Assembly: GCA_016840515.1 (NCBI GenBank)
Contig: JAEOSF010000007.1
Location: 1 to 64,000 of the forward strand
Source: Candidatus Borrarchaeum yapensis
Lineage (GTDB): Archaea; Asgardarchaeota; Sifarchaeia; Borrarchaeales; Borrarchaeaceae
DNA: 64,000 bases
Direction of reading: 5' to 3'
Position 1 is the first letter of the stretch. Every line of letters begins with the position of its first letter. Below are positions 37,960 to 48,075 of the stretch, piece after piece. The notes under the pieces are model-generated. The model was given only the letters and a program-made list of their open reading frames with translations. It searched no databases and was not told where the DNA came from. The position numbers were made by a program, and so were the translations under genes.

Positions 37960-37975
37960 GTCCAGAACTCTGGAC
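37960..37975. repeat. inverted repeat GTCCAGA-AC-TCTGGAC
   Basis: A perfect 7-base inverted repeat with a 2-base spacer, between the ThiR-like gene and the zinc-ribbon gene, about 65 bases before the latter's ATG. It could be an operator or a small hairpin. Function unknown. Confidence 0.5.
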
Positions 37976-38039
37976 AACTTACAGAGTGAAATTTCAACCT
38001 TTGCATATGTCAAACAACTATTGGAGTAATGTGATAACT

Positions 38040-38192
38040 ATGGAAACTAAAGTCTGTCCTATATGTGGACACGAGGTTTATGCTCGCTTTTTAATAACTC
38101 ATAAAGGAAATGGTGAAAGAGAAGGCGAGTATAAATGGGTATGCAATGATTGCGAAAAACTCGTTGATTGCTTGAAAATCATAATTTCCTAA
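38040..38192 (+). CDS. small zinc-ribbon protein
   Basis: About 50 residues: METKVCPICGHEVYARF, then VCNDCEKLVDCLK. The two CxxC pairs form a zinc ribbon, with one more cysteine near the end. The function is not recognisable; such proteins often bind nucleic acid or serve as small regulators. I start at the ATG at 38040; in-frame starts at 38031 (GTG after GGAGTAAT), 38010 and 37986 are possible. It stands alone. Confidence 0.55.
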   Translation: METKVCPICGHEVYARFLITHKGNGEREGEYKWVCNDCEKLVDCLKIIIS

Positions 38193-38580
38193 ACATCAAG
38201 TCATCATTTTTTTTGGTTTTCAACATATCGTACTCGTGGGGGAGGGATAGGCGTTATTTTTTTTCTTATAGATAGTTTTTTGCCTTCAAATGTTATCAAT
38301 CTATTTTTCTAAGTTAAATTATGTATGTATGTTCAATTTATTGAAAAATAATGCAGTTTGATGCAATATTTTCTATATATTCTCAAAATGAACCAAGTGA
38401 ACACTCACTCACGCAATTCATCACCACGCTGAAGCGGTGGTGCTTTCTTGCTTAGTTGTCTGTAAAGATCTAGCAAGTTCGTTCTGTTTCATAACGAAGA
38501 TATGTACTAAGAAACTGTTATAAAAAAAGATAAAAAAGAAGAAAGAAAGAGATTTTAGTTTATAGACGTTTTATGCTCTT
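38193..38580. other. AT-rich intergenic region between zinc ribbon and thermosome genes
   Basis: About 390 bases without a credible gene. It holds the IS200/IS605-type hairpin at 38410-38451 and poly-A/T stretches near 38515-38540 that may terminate the thermosome transcript on the minus strand. Long plus-strand frames after 38573 are antisense to the Gly/Pro/Met tail of the thermosome and are not genes. Confidence 0.5.
38410..38451 (-). repeat. solo IS200/IS605-type end hairpin, copy 3
   Basis: On the minus strand GCAAGAA, a stem-loop (CACCACCGC / GCGTGGTG with one bulge around TTCA), GATGA, then TTGCGTG. The flanks GCAAGAA and GATGA-x-TTGCGTG are identical to the copy at 22999-23038, while the stem differs but keeps its pairing. 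No transposase gene is adjacent. Confidence 0.55.
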
Positions 38581-40251
38581 TTACATCATGCCGGGCATTC
38601 CGCCCATTCCACCCATTCCTGGGGGCATTCCGCCCATTCCACCTGGGGGCATTGGTGGTCCTCTTTCAGCTTTGCTGGCAATTACATCGTCGATCCTTAG
38701 AATCATATGGGCTGCTTCGCTTGCGCTCTTAATTGCCTGTTTCTTGACAGATAAGGGTTCAATGACACCTTCTGACATCATATCACTAGGTTTGCCCGTG
38801 AAGACATTGATTCCGAACCATTTTCCTTCTGGAACTTCATGCTTTGCTCTTAGTTCTACTATGATAGTGATGGGATCCCAACCAGCGTTTTCTCCCAGCG
38901 TTTTTGGAATCGTTTCTAAAGCATCTGCAAAGATTTCGATTGCAATTTGTTCTCTGCCGCCAATAGTTCCAGCATATTCGCGAAGTCCTTTGGCAACTTC
39001 AATTTCCGGCGCACCGCCACCTGCTACGATTTTCTTGTCTTGCACTGCATTTCTAACGACACAGAGTGCGTCATGCAATGCCCTCTCAGCCTCATCTACT
39101 ACTTGACTAGATCCTCCTCTGATAACAACTGTAACAGCTTTTGGATCTGCGCAGTCTTTTATGTAGACCATTTTATCATCGCCGATCGTTGCTTCTTCAA
39201 CTACGCCTGCACTTCCAAGAACATCAGCTGATAGTTCTTTTACATTAGACACAATTCTTCCGCCTGTAGCTCTTGCGAGTCTTTGCATGTCGCTCTTTTT
39301 AACACGTCGTACTGCCAGAATACCTGCTTTTGCTAAGAAACCTACTACGTCGTCTTCAATGCCTTTCTGACAGAGAAGCACGTTGGCACCAGTATTTATT
39401 ACCCTGTCAGCTAGGGTTTTGAGCATTCGGTCTTCCTCTGCCATAAGGGATTTAACTTGGTAAGGATCAGATATGCGAATCTCTGCATCGAATTCGGTTT
39501 TTTCAATTTCGAGAGCTGCATCTAGAATCGCTATTCTAGCGTTAGTAACCCGTTTAGGCATCGCGGGGTGCAGAATTTCTTTGTCTATTACCATACCTCT
39601 TATAAGTTCTGTGTCTGTTAAGCCCATACCCTGTTTTTTAACGATACTTACGTGATCTAAATCTGCGACAACTTTTCCATCTCGATCTTCCTTGATAAGA
39701 CCAATAGCTTTAGCTGCTATATCCGCAAAAAGTTCTTTTGATCCAGCTACACTCTTGCTGTTCATTGATGTCATGGCGATTTTCATCAAAATTTCTACAT
39801 CTTCAGGGTCTATATCAACTGCCATTTGATCTAAAATTTCATTTGCTTTATTGGCTGCTTTCTTGAGTCCAGCGACAATTGTAGTTGGATGAATCTTTGA
39901 TTCTAATAATTCTTCACTACCTTTGAGCAATTGCCCTGCAATGATTACGGCGGTTGTTGTTCCGTCGCCAACTTCATCGTCTTGGGCCTTTGCAACCTGA
40001 ACCATCATCTTCGCAGCGGGATGTTTTACGTCCATTTCATCAAGTATGGTAGCACCGTCATTCGTGATTACAATGTCACCTAAAGAATCTACGAGCATTT
40101 TATCCATTCCGCGTGGCCCTAGAGCCGATTTTACCGCTTCTGCGATAACCTTACCTGCGGCTATGTTGTTCATTTGAGCTTTTCTTTTTGTGGTTCTTTC
40201 TGTGCCTTCCTTAAGAATTAATATAGGCACTCCTCCAAGATTTAAAGCCAT
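38581..40251 (-). CDS. thermosome (group II chaperonin) subunit 1
   Basis: A 556-residue ATP-dependent chaperonin subunit. [28 protein letters not shown] and VGDGTTTAVIIAG are the ATP-binding motifs (about 45-72 and 97-109), and [10 protein letters not shown] and NAGWDPI lie in the equatorial domain. The C-terminus is a Gly-Met-Pro-rich tail (GGMGGMPPGMGG) facing the ring cavity. It follows the other thermosome gene by 12 bases with an AGGAGGA site before the ATG, so the two are co-transcribed and form a hetero-oligomeric ring. Confidence 0.96.
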   Translation of the reverse strand: MALNLGGVPILILKEGTERTTKRKAQMNNIAAGKVIAEAVKSALGPRGMDKMLVDSLGDIVITNDGATILDEMDVKHPAAKMMVQVAKAQDDEVGDGTTTAVIIAGQLLKGSEELLESKIHPTTIVAGLKKAANKANEILDQMAVDIDPEDVEILMKIAMTSMNSKSVAGSKELFADIAAKAIGLIKEDRDGKVVADLDHVSIVKKQGMGLTDTELIRGMVIDKEILHPAMPKRVTNARIAILDAALEIEKTEFDAEIRISDPYQVKSLMAEEDRMLKTLADRVINTGANVLLCQKGIEDDVVGFLAKAGILAVRRVKKSDMQRLARATGGRIVSNVKELSADVLGSAGVVEEATIGDDKMVYIKDCADPKAVTVVIRGGSSQVVDEAERALHDALCVVRNAVQDKKIVAGGGAPEIEVAKGLREYAGTIGGREQIAIEIFADALETIPKTLGENAGWDPITIIVELRAKHEVPEGKWFGINVFTGKPSDMMSEGVIEPLSVKKQAIKSASEAAHMILRIDDVIASKAERGPPMPPGGMGGMPPGMGGMGGMPGMM

Positions 40252-40263
40252 TTTTTATTCCTC

Positions 40264-41916
40264 CTAATAGTCCTCATCGCCCATGTCGGGCATTCCACCT
40301 GGTGGTCCTCCTGGACCTGCGCCAAGATCGCTAGCTGCGATGACATCATCAATTCGTAGGATCATTTGAGCTGCTTCGCTTGCACTTTTAATCGCCTGTT
40401 TTTTCACAGCAAGAGGCTCGAATATGTTCAGTGCGGCCATATCTGTTGTACCGCCTTCTTCTGTATTCACTCCATAGCTAGTATTACCTTGATCATGATC
40501 TGCACGTAATTGCACCAATGAATCTATGGGATCTAAACCCGCATTTTCTGCTAGAGAGCGTGGAATGATCTCGACTGCATCTGCGAAGTTGTTTACCGCC
40601 AACTGTTCACGACCTCCAAGAGATCGCGCATAATCACGTAAACCTCTTGCAATTTCAATTTCAGGCGCACCACCGCCTGGGACAACTTTAGCGTCTTGAA
40701 TCACGTTTCTTACAACGCATAATGCGTCATGTATCGCGCGGTCTGCTTCATCAACTATAAGTTCTGTTCCACCTCTTATTAAGAGGCTTACAGCTCCTGG
40801 GTTCTTGCAACCTTCTACAAAAACCATGTTTTCATCAGAAATTTTTCGTTCTTCTACTGTTGCGGCTTCACCTAGATCTTCAGGAACAAGTTCGTCAAGA
40901 TTTGATACTATTCTGCCACCAGTTGCCTTAGCGAGTTTCTCGATATCAGATTTTTTCACTCGTCTTATAGCGGCTATATTCGCCTTAGCTAAGAAATGCT
41001 GTGCTATGTCATCCATGCCTTTCTGGCAGAGAACAACGTTTGCTCCAGCTGCACTTAGTTTATCAACCATTTCTTTGATCATATCTTCCTCTTGGTCGAG
41101 GAACGCTTGCATTTGCGTTGGATCAGTGATATTGATCTTGCTGTCAAATTCGGTTTTAGTGATTTCGAGAGCGGCGCTTAATAATGCTATTTTGGCATTT
41201 TTAACGATTTTGGGCATTCCTGGGTGTACAATCTCTTTGTCCATGACAATTCCGTTAATTAATGCTGTATCCTCTAAGGATTCACCTTTTTGCTTCTGAA
41301 TAGCTATGTTTTCGATATCTACTTTCCACTGTCCATCGACTTGATTTGCTACTTGCTTGCACGCTTTCACTGCTAAATCTGCCAAGTGGTCTGAGGAATA
41401 AGCCACCATTTTTGAGCCCATTGCGGTCATAGCGATATTCTTTAGCATTGCGGTATCTTCAATATTTACTGGTATTCCAAAGCCATCAAGAATTTCAAGG
41501 GTTTTTTCTGTTGCTTTTCTATATCCTTCAACAAGGACAGTAGGATGAACATCTAAATCAAGGAGTGTCTCTGCGGCTTTTAATAGTTCTCCAGCCAGCA
41601 CGACAACTGTTGTTGTTCCGTCACCTACTTCCACATCCTGCGTCTTAGCTAATTCGACAACCATTTTTGCTGTAGGATGCTGTACATCGATTTCTTTTAG
41701 TATTGTAGCACCGTCGTTCGTTATAACAACATCACCAAATGAATCAACCAGCATTTTGTCCATGCCTTTGGGTCCGAGTGATGTCCGAACCGCTTCAGCG
41801 ATTACTTTTGCTGCTGCAATATTGTTTCTTTGAGCATCTTTTCCTTCAGTTCTTTGTGCTCCTTCTCTTAATAGAAGGATAGGTGTTCCACCTAAATTTG
41901 CTGCTATTTTTAACAC
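40264..41916 (-). CDS. thermosome (group II chaperonin) subunit 2
   Basis: A 550-residue paralogue. [28 protein letters not shown] and [16 protein letters not shown] are the ATP motifs, and [21 protein letters not shown] and a C-terminus [15 protein letters not shown] without long GGM repeats set it apart from its neighbour. The only standard in-frame start is GTG at 41916, fused to its GAAGGTG ribosome site; an ATA three codons on is conceivable. It is the first thermosome gene after a 225-base gap that contains a palindrome, so it likely has its own promoter. Confidence 0.95.
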   Translation of the reverse strand: MLKIAANLGGTPILLLREGAQRTEGKDAQRNNIAAAKVIAEAVRTSLGPKGMDKMLVDSFGDVVITNDGATILKEIDVQHPTAKMVVELAKTQDVEVGDGTTTVVVLAGELLKAAETLLDLDVHPTVLVEGYRKATEKTLEILDGFGIPVNIEDTAMLKNIAMTAMGSKMVAYSSDHLADLAVKACKQVANQVDGQWKVDIENIAIQKQKGESLEDTALINGIVMDKEIVHPGMPKIVKNAKIALLSAALEITKTEFDSKINITDPTQMQAFLDQEEDMIKEMVDKLSAAGANVVLCQKGMDDIAQHFLAKANIAAIRRVKKSDIEKLAKATGGRIVSNLDELVPEDLGEAATVEERKISDENMVFVEGCKNPGAVSLLIRGGTELIVDEADRAIHDALCVVRNVIQDAKVVPGGGAPEIEIARGLRDYARSLGGREQLAVNNFADAVEIIPRSLAENAGLDPIDSLVQLRADHDQGNTSYGVNTEEGGTTDMAALNIFEPLAVKKQAIKSASEAAQMILRIDDVIAASDLGAGPGGPPGGMPDMGDEDY

Positions 41917-41989
41917 CTTCTTTTTGTTACATTTTGTTTTTTTTTTTGAAAATTAGGTTACAACAATTTTTGAGAGTGACAACTCACTC

Positions 41990-42022
41990 TATGTAGATAT
42001 CTACATGAAGTGTATGTAGATA
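41990..42022. promoter_or_regulatory. palindrome and repeated half-site before the thermosome genes
   Basis: ATGTAGATATCTACAT at 41991-42006 is a perfect 16-base palindrome. The 10-mer TATGTAGATA occurs at 41990-41999 and again at 42013-42022, 23 bases apart, about two helix turns. It lies 75-105 bases before the thermosome start, where archaeal promoters sit, and right after the ArsR-like gene. A heat-shock repressor site is the simplest reading. Confidence 0.6.
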
Positions 42023-42141
42023 GATTTGGGAAAACATGAAGTTGAAGTAAATAAAAAGTTTGCGCCATCGTCAATAGTTGAGTTTCACAGATCGCTATTT
42101 GACTCCACAAGTCTCTATTCAAAGAATATGTAATCAAAAAA

Positions 42142-42678
42142 CTATTCTGATTTAGTTTCAATTAATTTTTCATTGAATGTTTTGATGTAATTTATTATTT
42201 TCTGTCGTAATTCGACAAGATACTGTCTTTTTTTCTCCAGTTCCTCAATTTCAGAATTCAGGTTTTCTAAAGCCATATTCAAATCAGAAATCTTTTCATC
42301 TGGAGAATCCCCAGTGTTAACAATAGTTTCTATTTTATCAGTTAGTTCCGCATATTCGTCCTGATCTGGACTTTGTCGTTCAAAAGACAGGATTTTTGTT
42401 TCAAACGAGTCAGGTGTAATATCTGCCATGATTGAAAAAGATTTGGTGATCTTAAAATATTTTCTGGGTGGACCACCAACTGTACTTGCACCTTCATAGC
42501 TCTTTATGATTTTTAATTCTTTAAGCTGATCGAGATGTTTTCTTATAGCTTGATGCCTGATTTTAATGTCTTCGGATAGTTGAAAGACATAACCCGCCTC
42601 TTCGGAAAGAGCTGCAAGAATCTTTCGGCGAGTCTTGTTGCCTAAAATATCTAAAATCTTCTCAATATCAAGATCCAT
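42142..42678 (-). CDS. ArsR-like winged-helix regulator, probable chaperone regulator
   Basis: A 178-residue transcription factor. An N-terminal winged helix (LDILGNKTRRKILAALSEEAG, HQAIRKHLDQLKELKII, PRKYFKITKSF) is followed by a coiled-coil tail (LNSEIEELEKKRQYLVELRQKI) that likely dimerises. It lies between dnaJ and the thermosome genes on the same strand, like the archaeal heat-shock repressor Phr in being ArsR-related, though not shown to be Phr. I use the ATG at 42678 with GGTGA nine bases before it; a longer start would overlap dnaJ. The palindromes at 41991 and 46437 are candidate sites. Confidence 0.82.
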   Translation of the reverse strand: MDLDIEKILDILGNKTRRKILAALSEEAGYVFQLSEDIKIRHQAIRKHLDQLKELKIIKSYEGASTVGGPPRKYFKITKSFSIMADITPDSFETKILSFERQSPDQDEYAELTDKIETIVNTGDSPDEKISDLNMALENLNSEIEELEKKRQYLVELRQKIINYIKTFNEKLIETKSE

Positions 42679-42682
42679 CCGG

Positions 42683-43798
42683 TTATTCACCAAGCTCATT
42701 AGCTACATCTTGCAAAAGCTTTTTTTGAGATCTTGTCAAATTTTCGGGAGTCTTGATGATTACTCTTACGAGTTCATCTCCACGTCCACCATTTAAACTT
42801 GGCATTCCTTTTCCTTTTAGACGAAATAGTGTATGGGTTTGGGTGCCTGCTGGGATTTTGAGTTCTGCAGCACCATCAAGAGTAGGAATTTTCACTTTAG
42901 CACCGAGTGAGGCTTGGAAGAAGTTTATGGGCTGTTCAAGATAGAGGGTAGTACCATCGCGCTGGAATATTTCGTGCGGCAAAACATTAATAATGACATA
43001 TAGATCTCCTGGAAGTCCTCCTGAAGTGCTAACTTCTCCTTCTCCTCGTAATCGCAGTACAGAGCCAGTGTCTACGCCTTTAGGTATTGTAACATTTATT
43101 TTTCGAGTTGAGCGAACTACACCAGATCCTCGACAGTTATGACAAGATTTCTCAATAATTTTTCCTGCACCGTTACATCGATCGCATGGTACTATTTGGA
43201 CGAACCGTGTATTCCCTTGTGTACGAGCAATTTGAATTTGTCCGTTTCCTTTACATTTTGGGCAGGTATTTATAGATGTGCCGGGTTCCGCACCTGTCCC
43301 CTCGCAAACTGGGCATCTTTCTCTACGTGGTATGTCTATCTGACGTTCAATGCCGTTGGCTGCGTCTATTAACGTAATTTCAAGTTCAAACTGTAAGTCG
43401 TCACCTCGTTGAACTCTGGGTCCTCGCGCTCTCGCTCTTCGATTACCAAAGAACACATCGAAAATACTATCAAAGCCACCTCCAAAGCCGCCTCCAAAGC
43501 CACCTCCAAAGCCAAAATCTCTGAAAATGGAATCAAAGTCAACTCCGCTGAAAATATCCTCAGTAGTGTATCTACCATCAATGCCTGCATGTCCATACTG
43601 ATTATACATACTTCTTTTTTCGTCATCAGAAAGAACAGCATATGCTTCAGAGACTTCTTTAAATTTGTCTGTAGCATCGGGGCTTTTGTTGCGATCTGGA
43701 TGATATTGGACAGCTAGCTTTCGGTATGCCCTTTTGATATCATCCTGTGAAGCATCTTTCGAGACGCCAAGAACTTCGTAGTAGTCGCGCTTTTCCAC
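42683..43798 (-). CDS. dnaJ: DnaJ (Hsp40) co-chaperone
   Basis: A type I DnaJ of 371 residues that delivers substrates to DnaK and stimulates its ATPase. J domain at 4-68 with HPD (YHPDRNK), a Gly/Phe-rich linker with repeated GGGFGG, four CxxCxGxG zinc motifs ([32 protein letters not shown]) at about 140-215, and C-terminal substrate domains. It lies 31 bases after dnaK and is followed by the ArsR-like gene five bases before that gene's start. Confidence 0.97.
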   Translation of the reverse strand: MEKRDYYEVLGVSKDASQDDIKRAYRKLAVQYHPDRNKSPDATDKFKEVSEAYAVLSDDEKRSMYNQYGHAGIDGRYTTEDIFSGVDFDSIFRDFGFGGGFGGGFGGGFDSIFDVFFGNRRARARGPRVQRGDDLQFELEITLIDAANGIERQIDIPRRERCPVCEGTGAEPGTSINTCPKCKGNGQIQIARTQGNTRFVQIVPCDRCNGAGKIIEKSCHNCRGSGVVRSTRKINVTIPKGVDTGSVLRLRGEGEVSTSGGLPGDLYVIINVLPHEIFQRDGTTLYLEQPINFFQASLGAKVKIPTLDGAAELKIPAGTQTHTLFRLKGKGMPSLNGGRGDELVRVIIKTPENLTRSQKKLLQDVANELGE

Positions 43799-43829
43799 TA
43801 TAATTCACCTAATAAAAAAAGGAAATAGG

Positions 43830-45716
43830 TTATTCGTCATCCACGACTTCATAGTCCGCATCTACAACTTTTTCTCCGGGTGGTGGAGGAGATGTACCTG
43901 TGGTTTCAGTCCCGCTACCAGGAGGCGGTTGTTGAGCAGCTTGCTCTTGAGCAACTTGTTGATATACTGCGGTTCCAATTTCTTGTAATACCTTTGCGAG
44001 TGCTTCCGTTTTTGCTTTTATTTGTGAAATATCTTCGCCTTTAAGCGCTTCATTTAATTCATTCACCGTATTTCTGATTCTATCCTTCTGTTCTTTCGCC
44101 AGTTTCTCTTCGAGATCCGCTAAGGTTTTCTCTGCAGTGTAGATCATTGAATCTGCATTGTTTCTAACTTCGACTTCTTCCTTCTTTTGTTTATCCTGTT
44201 CGGCAAATTGTTCCGCTTCTTTGACCATACGGTTAATCTCAGATTGGTCGAGTTTTGTTGACGCTGTAATAGTGATTGACTGTTCTTTGCCCGTGCCAAG
44301 ATCTTTTGCTGTAACATTTAATATCCCATTCTCATTGATATCAAATTTAACTTCAATCTGAGGAACATTTCTTGGTGCTGGTGGAATGCCAACAAGATTG
44401 AACATGCCAAGCGAAACGTTATCAGCTGCCATTTTTCTTTCGCCCTGCAGAACGTTGATTGTGACACTTGTTTGGAAGTCAGCTGCAGTTGAAAATATCT
44501 GTTTTCGTTCAGCAGGAATTGTCGTATTTTTTTCCATTATTGGAGTAGAGACGCCACCTAACGTTTCAACGCCTAGCGTAAGTGGTGTAACATCTAAAAG
44601 AACAATCTCATCTACTTCTCCAGCCATGATACCTCCCTGAATCGCTGCACCCATGGCAACACATTCCATAGGATCGACACCCGTTTCAGCAGGTTTACCA
44701 ATGATATCCTCCACGAATTTTCTTACAATTGGCATGCGAGTTGGACCACCAACAAGGATGACTTTCTCAATTTGATTTGGCTGTAATTTTGCATCTTGTA
44801 ATGCGGTCATCATTGGGCCTCTGCATCGCTCTATAATAGGAGTTACGAGTCGTTCTAGCGTTGAGCGAGTCAATTTCATTCGCAGGTTTTTAGGTCCGCT
44901 TTCATCTGCAGCAATAAACGGGAGATTTATTTCTGTTTCCAAGACTGTAGATAGTTCGATCTTTGCCCTCTCGCCAGCCTCTCTCACGCGCTGCATTGCG
45001 GTCGCATCAGAACGAAGATCAATTCCATTGTCTTTCTTAAATCCATCAACAATATAGTCAACAATAGTGTTATCCATATCAGTTCCGCCTAACTGGGTAT
45101 CACCACTTGTTGATTCAACCAGAAACGCGTTTTGTCCAAAATCCATAATTGTAACGTCAAGAGTACCGCCGCCAAAGTCGAACACAAGAATTTTTAATTC
45201 CTGATCCATTTTGTCAATGCCGAAAGCTAAAGATGCTGCAGTTGGTTCATTGATAATACGAACAACATCTAATCCGGCAATGACCCCTGCATCCTTTGTT
45301 GCTTGTCGCTGATTATCATTGAAATAAGCTGGTACTGTAATCACTGCTTTTTCCACTTTTCCACCTAGAAAGGCCTCAGCATCTCGTTTAATCTTTTGAA
45401 GTATGAAAGCTGAGATTTGTTGGGGTGAATATGTTTTGCCATGAATGTTCACCTTATAATCTTGGCCCATTTTTCGCTTAATCGCAGTGATGGTAGCTTC
45501 AGGATTTGACACTGCCTGACGACGTGCTGGTTCACCTACAAGTAGAGATCCATCTTCAGCAAATGCTACATATGACGGGAACGCTTTGCCATATTGAGTG
45601 CTTCCTTCCGCACTCGGGATAATGACAGGTCTACCGCCCATCATGGCCGCCGCTGCTGAATTGCTAGTTCCAAGATCTATGCCAATAATTTTTTCCCTTT
45701 TTGTTTCTTTAGCCAT
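43830..45716 (-). CDS. dnaK: DnaK (Hsp70) chaperone
   Basis: A 628-residue Hsp70. [15 protein letters not shown] (first phosphate loop), [33 protein letters not shown] and LVGGPTRMP mark the ATPase domain; the EEE/V-rich linker and substrate-binding domain ([13 protein letters not shown]) follow, and the end is an acidic tail [11 protein letters not shown]. In archaea Hsp70 was acquired from bacteria; the grpE-dnaK-dnaJ order here is also bacterial. It starts two bases after grpE. Confidence 0.97.
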   Translation of the reverse strand: MAKETKREKIIGIDLGTSNSAAAAMMGGRPVIIPSAEGSTQYGKAFPSYVAFAEDGSLLVGEPARRQAVSNPEATITAIKRKMGQDYKVNIHGKTYSPQQISAFILQKIKRDAEAFLGGKVEKAVITVPAYFNDNQRQATKDAGVIAGLDVVRIINEPTAASLAFGIDKMDQELKILVFDFGGGTLDVTIMDFGQNAFLVESTSGDTQLGGTDMDNTIVDYIVDGFKKDNGIDLRSDATAMQRVREAGERAKIELSTVLETEINLPFIAADESGPKNLRMKLTRSTLERLVTPIIERCRGPMMTALQDAKLQPNQIEKVILVGGPTRMPIVRKFVEDIIGKPAETGVDPMECVAMGAAIQGGIMAGEVDEIVLLDVTPLTLGVETLGGVSTPIMEKNTTIPAERKQIFSTAADFQTSVTINVLQGERKMAADNVSLGMFNLVGIPPAPRNVPQIEVKFDINENGILNVTAKDLGTGKEQSITITASTKLDQSEINRMVKEAEQFAEQDKQKKEEVEVRNNADSMIYTAEKTLADLEEKLAKEQKDRIRNTVNELNEALKGEDISQIKAKTEALAKVLQEIGTAVYQQVAQEQAAQQPPPGSGTETTGTSPPPPGEKVVDADYEVVDDE

Positions 45717-45718
45717 AA

Positions 45719-46378
45719 TTATACCTCCATTTTTTTGTTATCATCATTATTTGTAGAATCATCTTTGATAGATTCTTCTTTTTTAGGAATTTTCGACACT
45801 GCAACCGTAGCAGGTCGAATTATTTCATCATCTAACAAGTATCCTTTTCTAAATTCTTCAATTATTGTGTTATTGGGGTGATCTAAAGATTCAATCCGAC
45901 AGACTACCTCGTGATAACGAGGATCCATCCGTTTTCCTAACGCATCTATCTTTTTTACCCCTTCTTCTTTTAAGATCTTATCAAACTGATCTGAGATCAT
46001 CTTCACTCCGTCAAAAAAAGCAGAGTTAGTTAATTCTTTGTCGCTGTTTTGGGCAGTTGAAACGGCTCGTTCAAGATCATCTACAATAGTTAATAGCCTG
46101 CCCAAAAAGCTTATAATTCCAACTTTCTGTATTCGTTCCATTTCCTTTTTCGTTCTTTTTTGAAAATTTTCAAGGTCGGCCTTCAGATATTTTAGTCTTT
46201 TTAAGTAATCTTCGGCTCGTGCTTTTTCTGTTCGTAACTCTTCCTTTAACTGCTCTATCTTTTCCGCTTCGTTCTTTTCAATTGGTATCTCTACCTCATG
46301 TTTTTCCTTTTCTGCACTACTTGATGCGTTGTTATTCTCATTTATTTTTGTTGAGTCATCTTTAGTATTATTCGTCAT
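45719..46378 (-). CDS. grpE: GrpE nucleotide-exchange factor
   Basis: The DnaK nucleotide-exchange factor, 219 residues. A charged, disordered N-terminus leads into a long coiled coil ([21 protein letters not shown]; first 20 shown in part) and the beta domain with [14 protein letters not shown] and [15 protein letters not shown]. The ATG at 46378 has GGAGG nine bases before it, so the longer upstream start is rejected. It is the first gene of the chaperone operon, 59 bases after a 20-base palindrome. Confidence 0.93.
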   Translation of the reverse strand: MTNNTKDDSTKINENNNASSSAEKEKHEVEIPIEKNEAEKIEQLKEELRTEKARAEDYLKRLKYLKADLENFQKRTKKEMERIQKVGIISFLGRLLTIVDDLERAVSTAQNSDKELTNSAFFDGVKMISDQFDKILKEEGVKKIDALGKRMDPRYHEVVCRIESLDHPNNTIIEEFRKGYLLDDEIIRPATVAVSKIPKKEESIKDDSTNNDDNKKMEV

Positions 46379-46436
46379 TTGTGAGCCTCCACTCAGTAAA
46401 GAGTAACAAACCATCCAATGCTTTTTTAATACAGAA

Positions 46437-46456
46437 ACGTCTATTATAATAGACGT
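46437..46456. promoter_or_regulatory. 20-base perfect palindrome before grpE
   Basis: ACGTCTATTATAATAGACGT reads the same on both strands. It lies 59 bases before the grpE ATG and includes a TATA-like centre, so a bound dimer would block the grpE-dnaK-dnaJ promoter. The ArsR-like product of the same operon is the obvious candidate. Confidence 0.65.
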
Positions 46457-47064
46457 AAACAGATAAAGTTTATTTCTCCATTAATTTATACGTTCATATT
46501 AGATTTTCTTTATATTAGGGTGTTTGATACATATTTTCACGAATAAATATCATCTTTTAATTTAGAAAAATATTTATGTTGGTGTTTTGTTTACTTCTTA
46601 TTGATTTTTTACAAAATGTGTTCATTTTATAGGTGATAAACTAAGTCACTTTTGGTGACATAATAAGTTCATTTATCGCTGTATTTAAACTTAATGGTAA
46701 AGGTCACTAGAACATCAATAGTCGATTGAGTAAATGCCAATATAAGGTCAGAGTATTTACCAAAGGCTATAAGATTGATATACAATAAAAAATCAACAAG
46801 CGTAGATTAATATTTATGAAAAAAGAGTTAATAGAAACTCACTTTAGATCCTTCTTCAAATAGATGAAAGATCGCTGTTTTTCAAAAAACACTTATAAAT
46901 CAAACCGCTGAGAGTTGGTCACGAAACATAACAGATACGCCATAAATACTTGACATACCTTTTATTTTACCATTTTATATAAGATAAGCGGACGTGGGTG
47001 TATTTCACAACAGGATCAATAGGATGCGCATAATTACGTTATAAATATACAATGAGGCGATTTT
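46457..47064. promoter_or_regulatory. intergenic region before the sugar-cassette genes, with a TATA-like box
   Basis: About 600 AT-rich bases between divergent grpE and the dehydrogenase gene. TTTATATAAG at about 46974-46983 lies 80 bases before the plus-strand gene and is a good TATA box. A GTCAC-TTTTG-GTGAC inverted repeat lies near 46646-46660. No gene or RNA seen. Confidence 0.5.
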
Positions 47065-48075
47065 ATGGTTGAAATTGGAGTGCTTGGTGTTGGTGAATGG
47101 GGAAAAAACCACGCACGGGTCTATAGAGAGTTGGAAAATTCAAATTTAGTCATGGTGGCAGATTTAAGCGGTATGAGGCTAAAAAAACTCAATAAAACGT
47201 ACAAAGTAGCTGTGACAAATGATTATCGTGATATCTTAAACGATCCAGAGATAGAGGCTGTGAGTGTATGTACACCTAGCTCAACTCATTTTGAAATTGT
47301 AAAAGAGTGTTTAGAGGCAGGAAAACATGTTCTTGTGGAAAAACCCTTGTGTTTGGACTCATTAAGCGCTCAAAAACTGATTGACATTTCTGAAAAACAT
47401 AATAAAATCTTAATGGTAGGACACATCTTTCGTTTTAATCCTGCCGTAAGAAAATTGAAAGATGAAATCGGTAAAGACAACTTTGGCAGAATATTCTTTT
47501 TATACGGATCAAGAATGGGTTTAAGAACACCAAGAGATGATTGCGGCGTTATCTTTGACTTCGCACTCCATGATTTTGATGTGTTTTGTTTTTTATTAAA
47601 CGATTTTCCCATTGAAGTTACAGCAATAGGAACGCCATACTTGCGAGAGCCATATGAAGATGTGGGAATAGTTACACTTCGCTTTCCAAACAATATTCTT
47701 GCTCATATTCAGGTGAGTTGGCTTACTCCAAAGAAGATAAGAGATTTGTGGGTAGTTGGACAAGAAAAAAGTGCGAGCTTGGACTACATGTCGCAAGATA
47801 TTGAAATCTATGATATTGGTGTTGTCCCAGAATATGATTCCTTTGGTGGATTCAAACTTATTACTCGAGAGGGTGATACATACAAACCATATATACAGAA
47901 CTTAGAACCACTTAAACTAGAACTTGCCCATTTTCTAGAGTGCATCGAAAACAAGAAACAACCTTTAACGGATGGAAAAGTTGGCATACAAGTAATTAAG
48001 ATTATTGAGGCGACATACAAGTCCATAAAAGAGAAAAAAACAGTCAACTTGAGGGAAGAATGTGGATCTTCTTAA
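47065..48075 (+). CDS. Gfo/Idh/MocA dehydrogenase (WbpB/WlbA-like)
   Basis: A 336-residue NAD-dependent sugar dehydrogenase. GVLGVGEWGKNHARVY at 5-20 is the Rossmann motif; VCTPSSTHFEIVKECLEAGKHVLVEKPL (in parts) carries the conserved EKP. WlbA/WbpB oxidise C3 of UDP-N-acetylglucosaminuronic acid. The acetyltransferase and aminotransferase genes that complete this pathway follow directly; its stop overlaps the next start by 14 bases. ATG start behind GAGGCGA. Confidence 0.9.
   Translation: MVEIGVLGVGEWGKNHARVYRELENSNLVMVADLSGMRLKKLNKTYKVAVTNDYRDILNDPEIEAVSVCTPSSTHFEIVKECLEAGKHVLVEKPLCLDSLSAQKLIDISEKHNKILMVGHIFRFNPAVRKLKDEIGKDNFGRIFFLYGSRMGLRTPRDDCGVIFDFALHDFDVFCFLLNDFPIEVTAIGTPYLREPYEDVGIVTLRFPNNILAHIQVSWLTPKKIRDLWVVGQEKSASLDYMSQDIEIYDIGVVPEYDSFGGFKLITREGDTYKPYIQNLEPLKLELAHFLECIENKKQPLTDGKVGIQVIKIIEATYKSIKEKKTVNLREECGSS

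Noticed and set aside
38573-39106. plus-strand open frame with Pro/Ile-rich repeats
   Set aside because: It is the antisense of the Gly-Met-Pro tail of the thermosome gene.
43470-43520. short tandem repeat
   Set aside because: It encodes the Gly/Phe-rich linker of DnaJ, which is normally repetitive.
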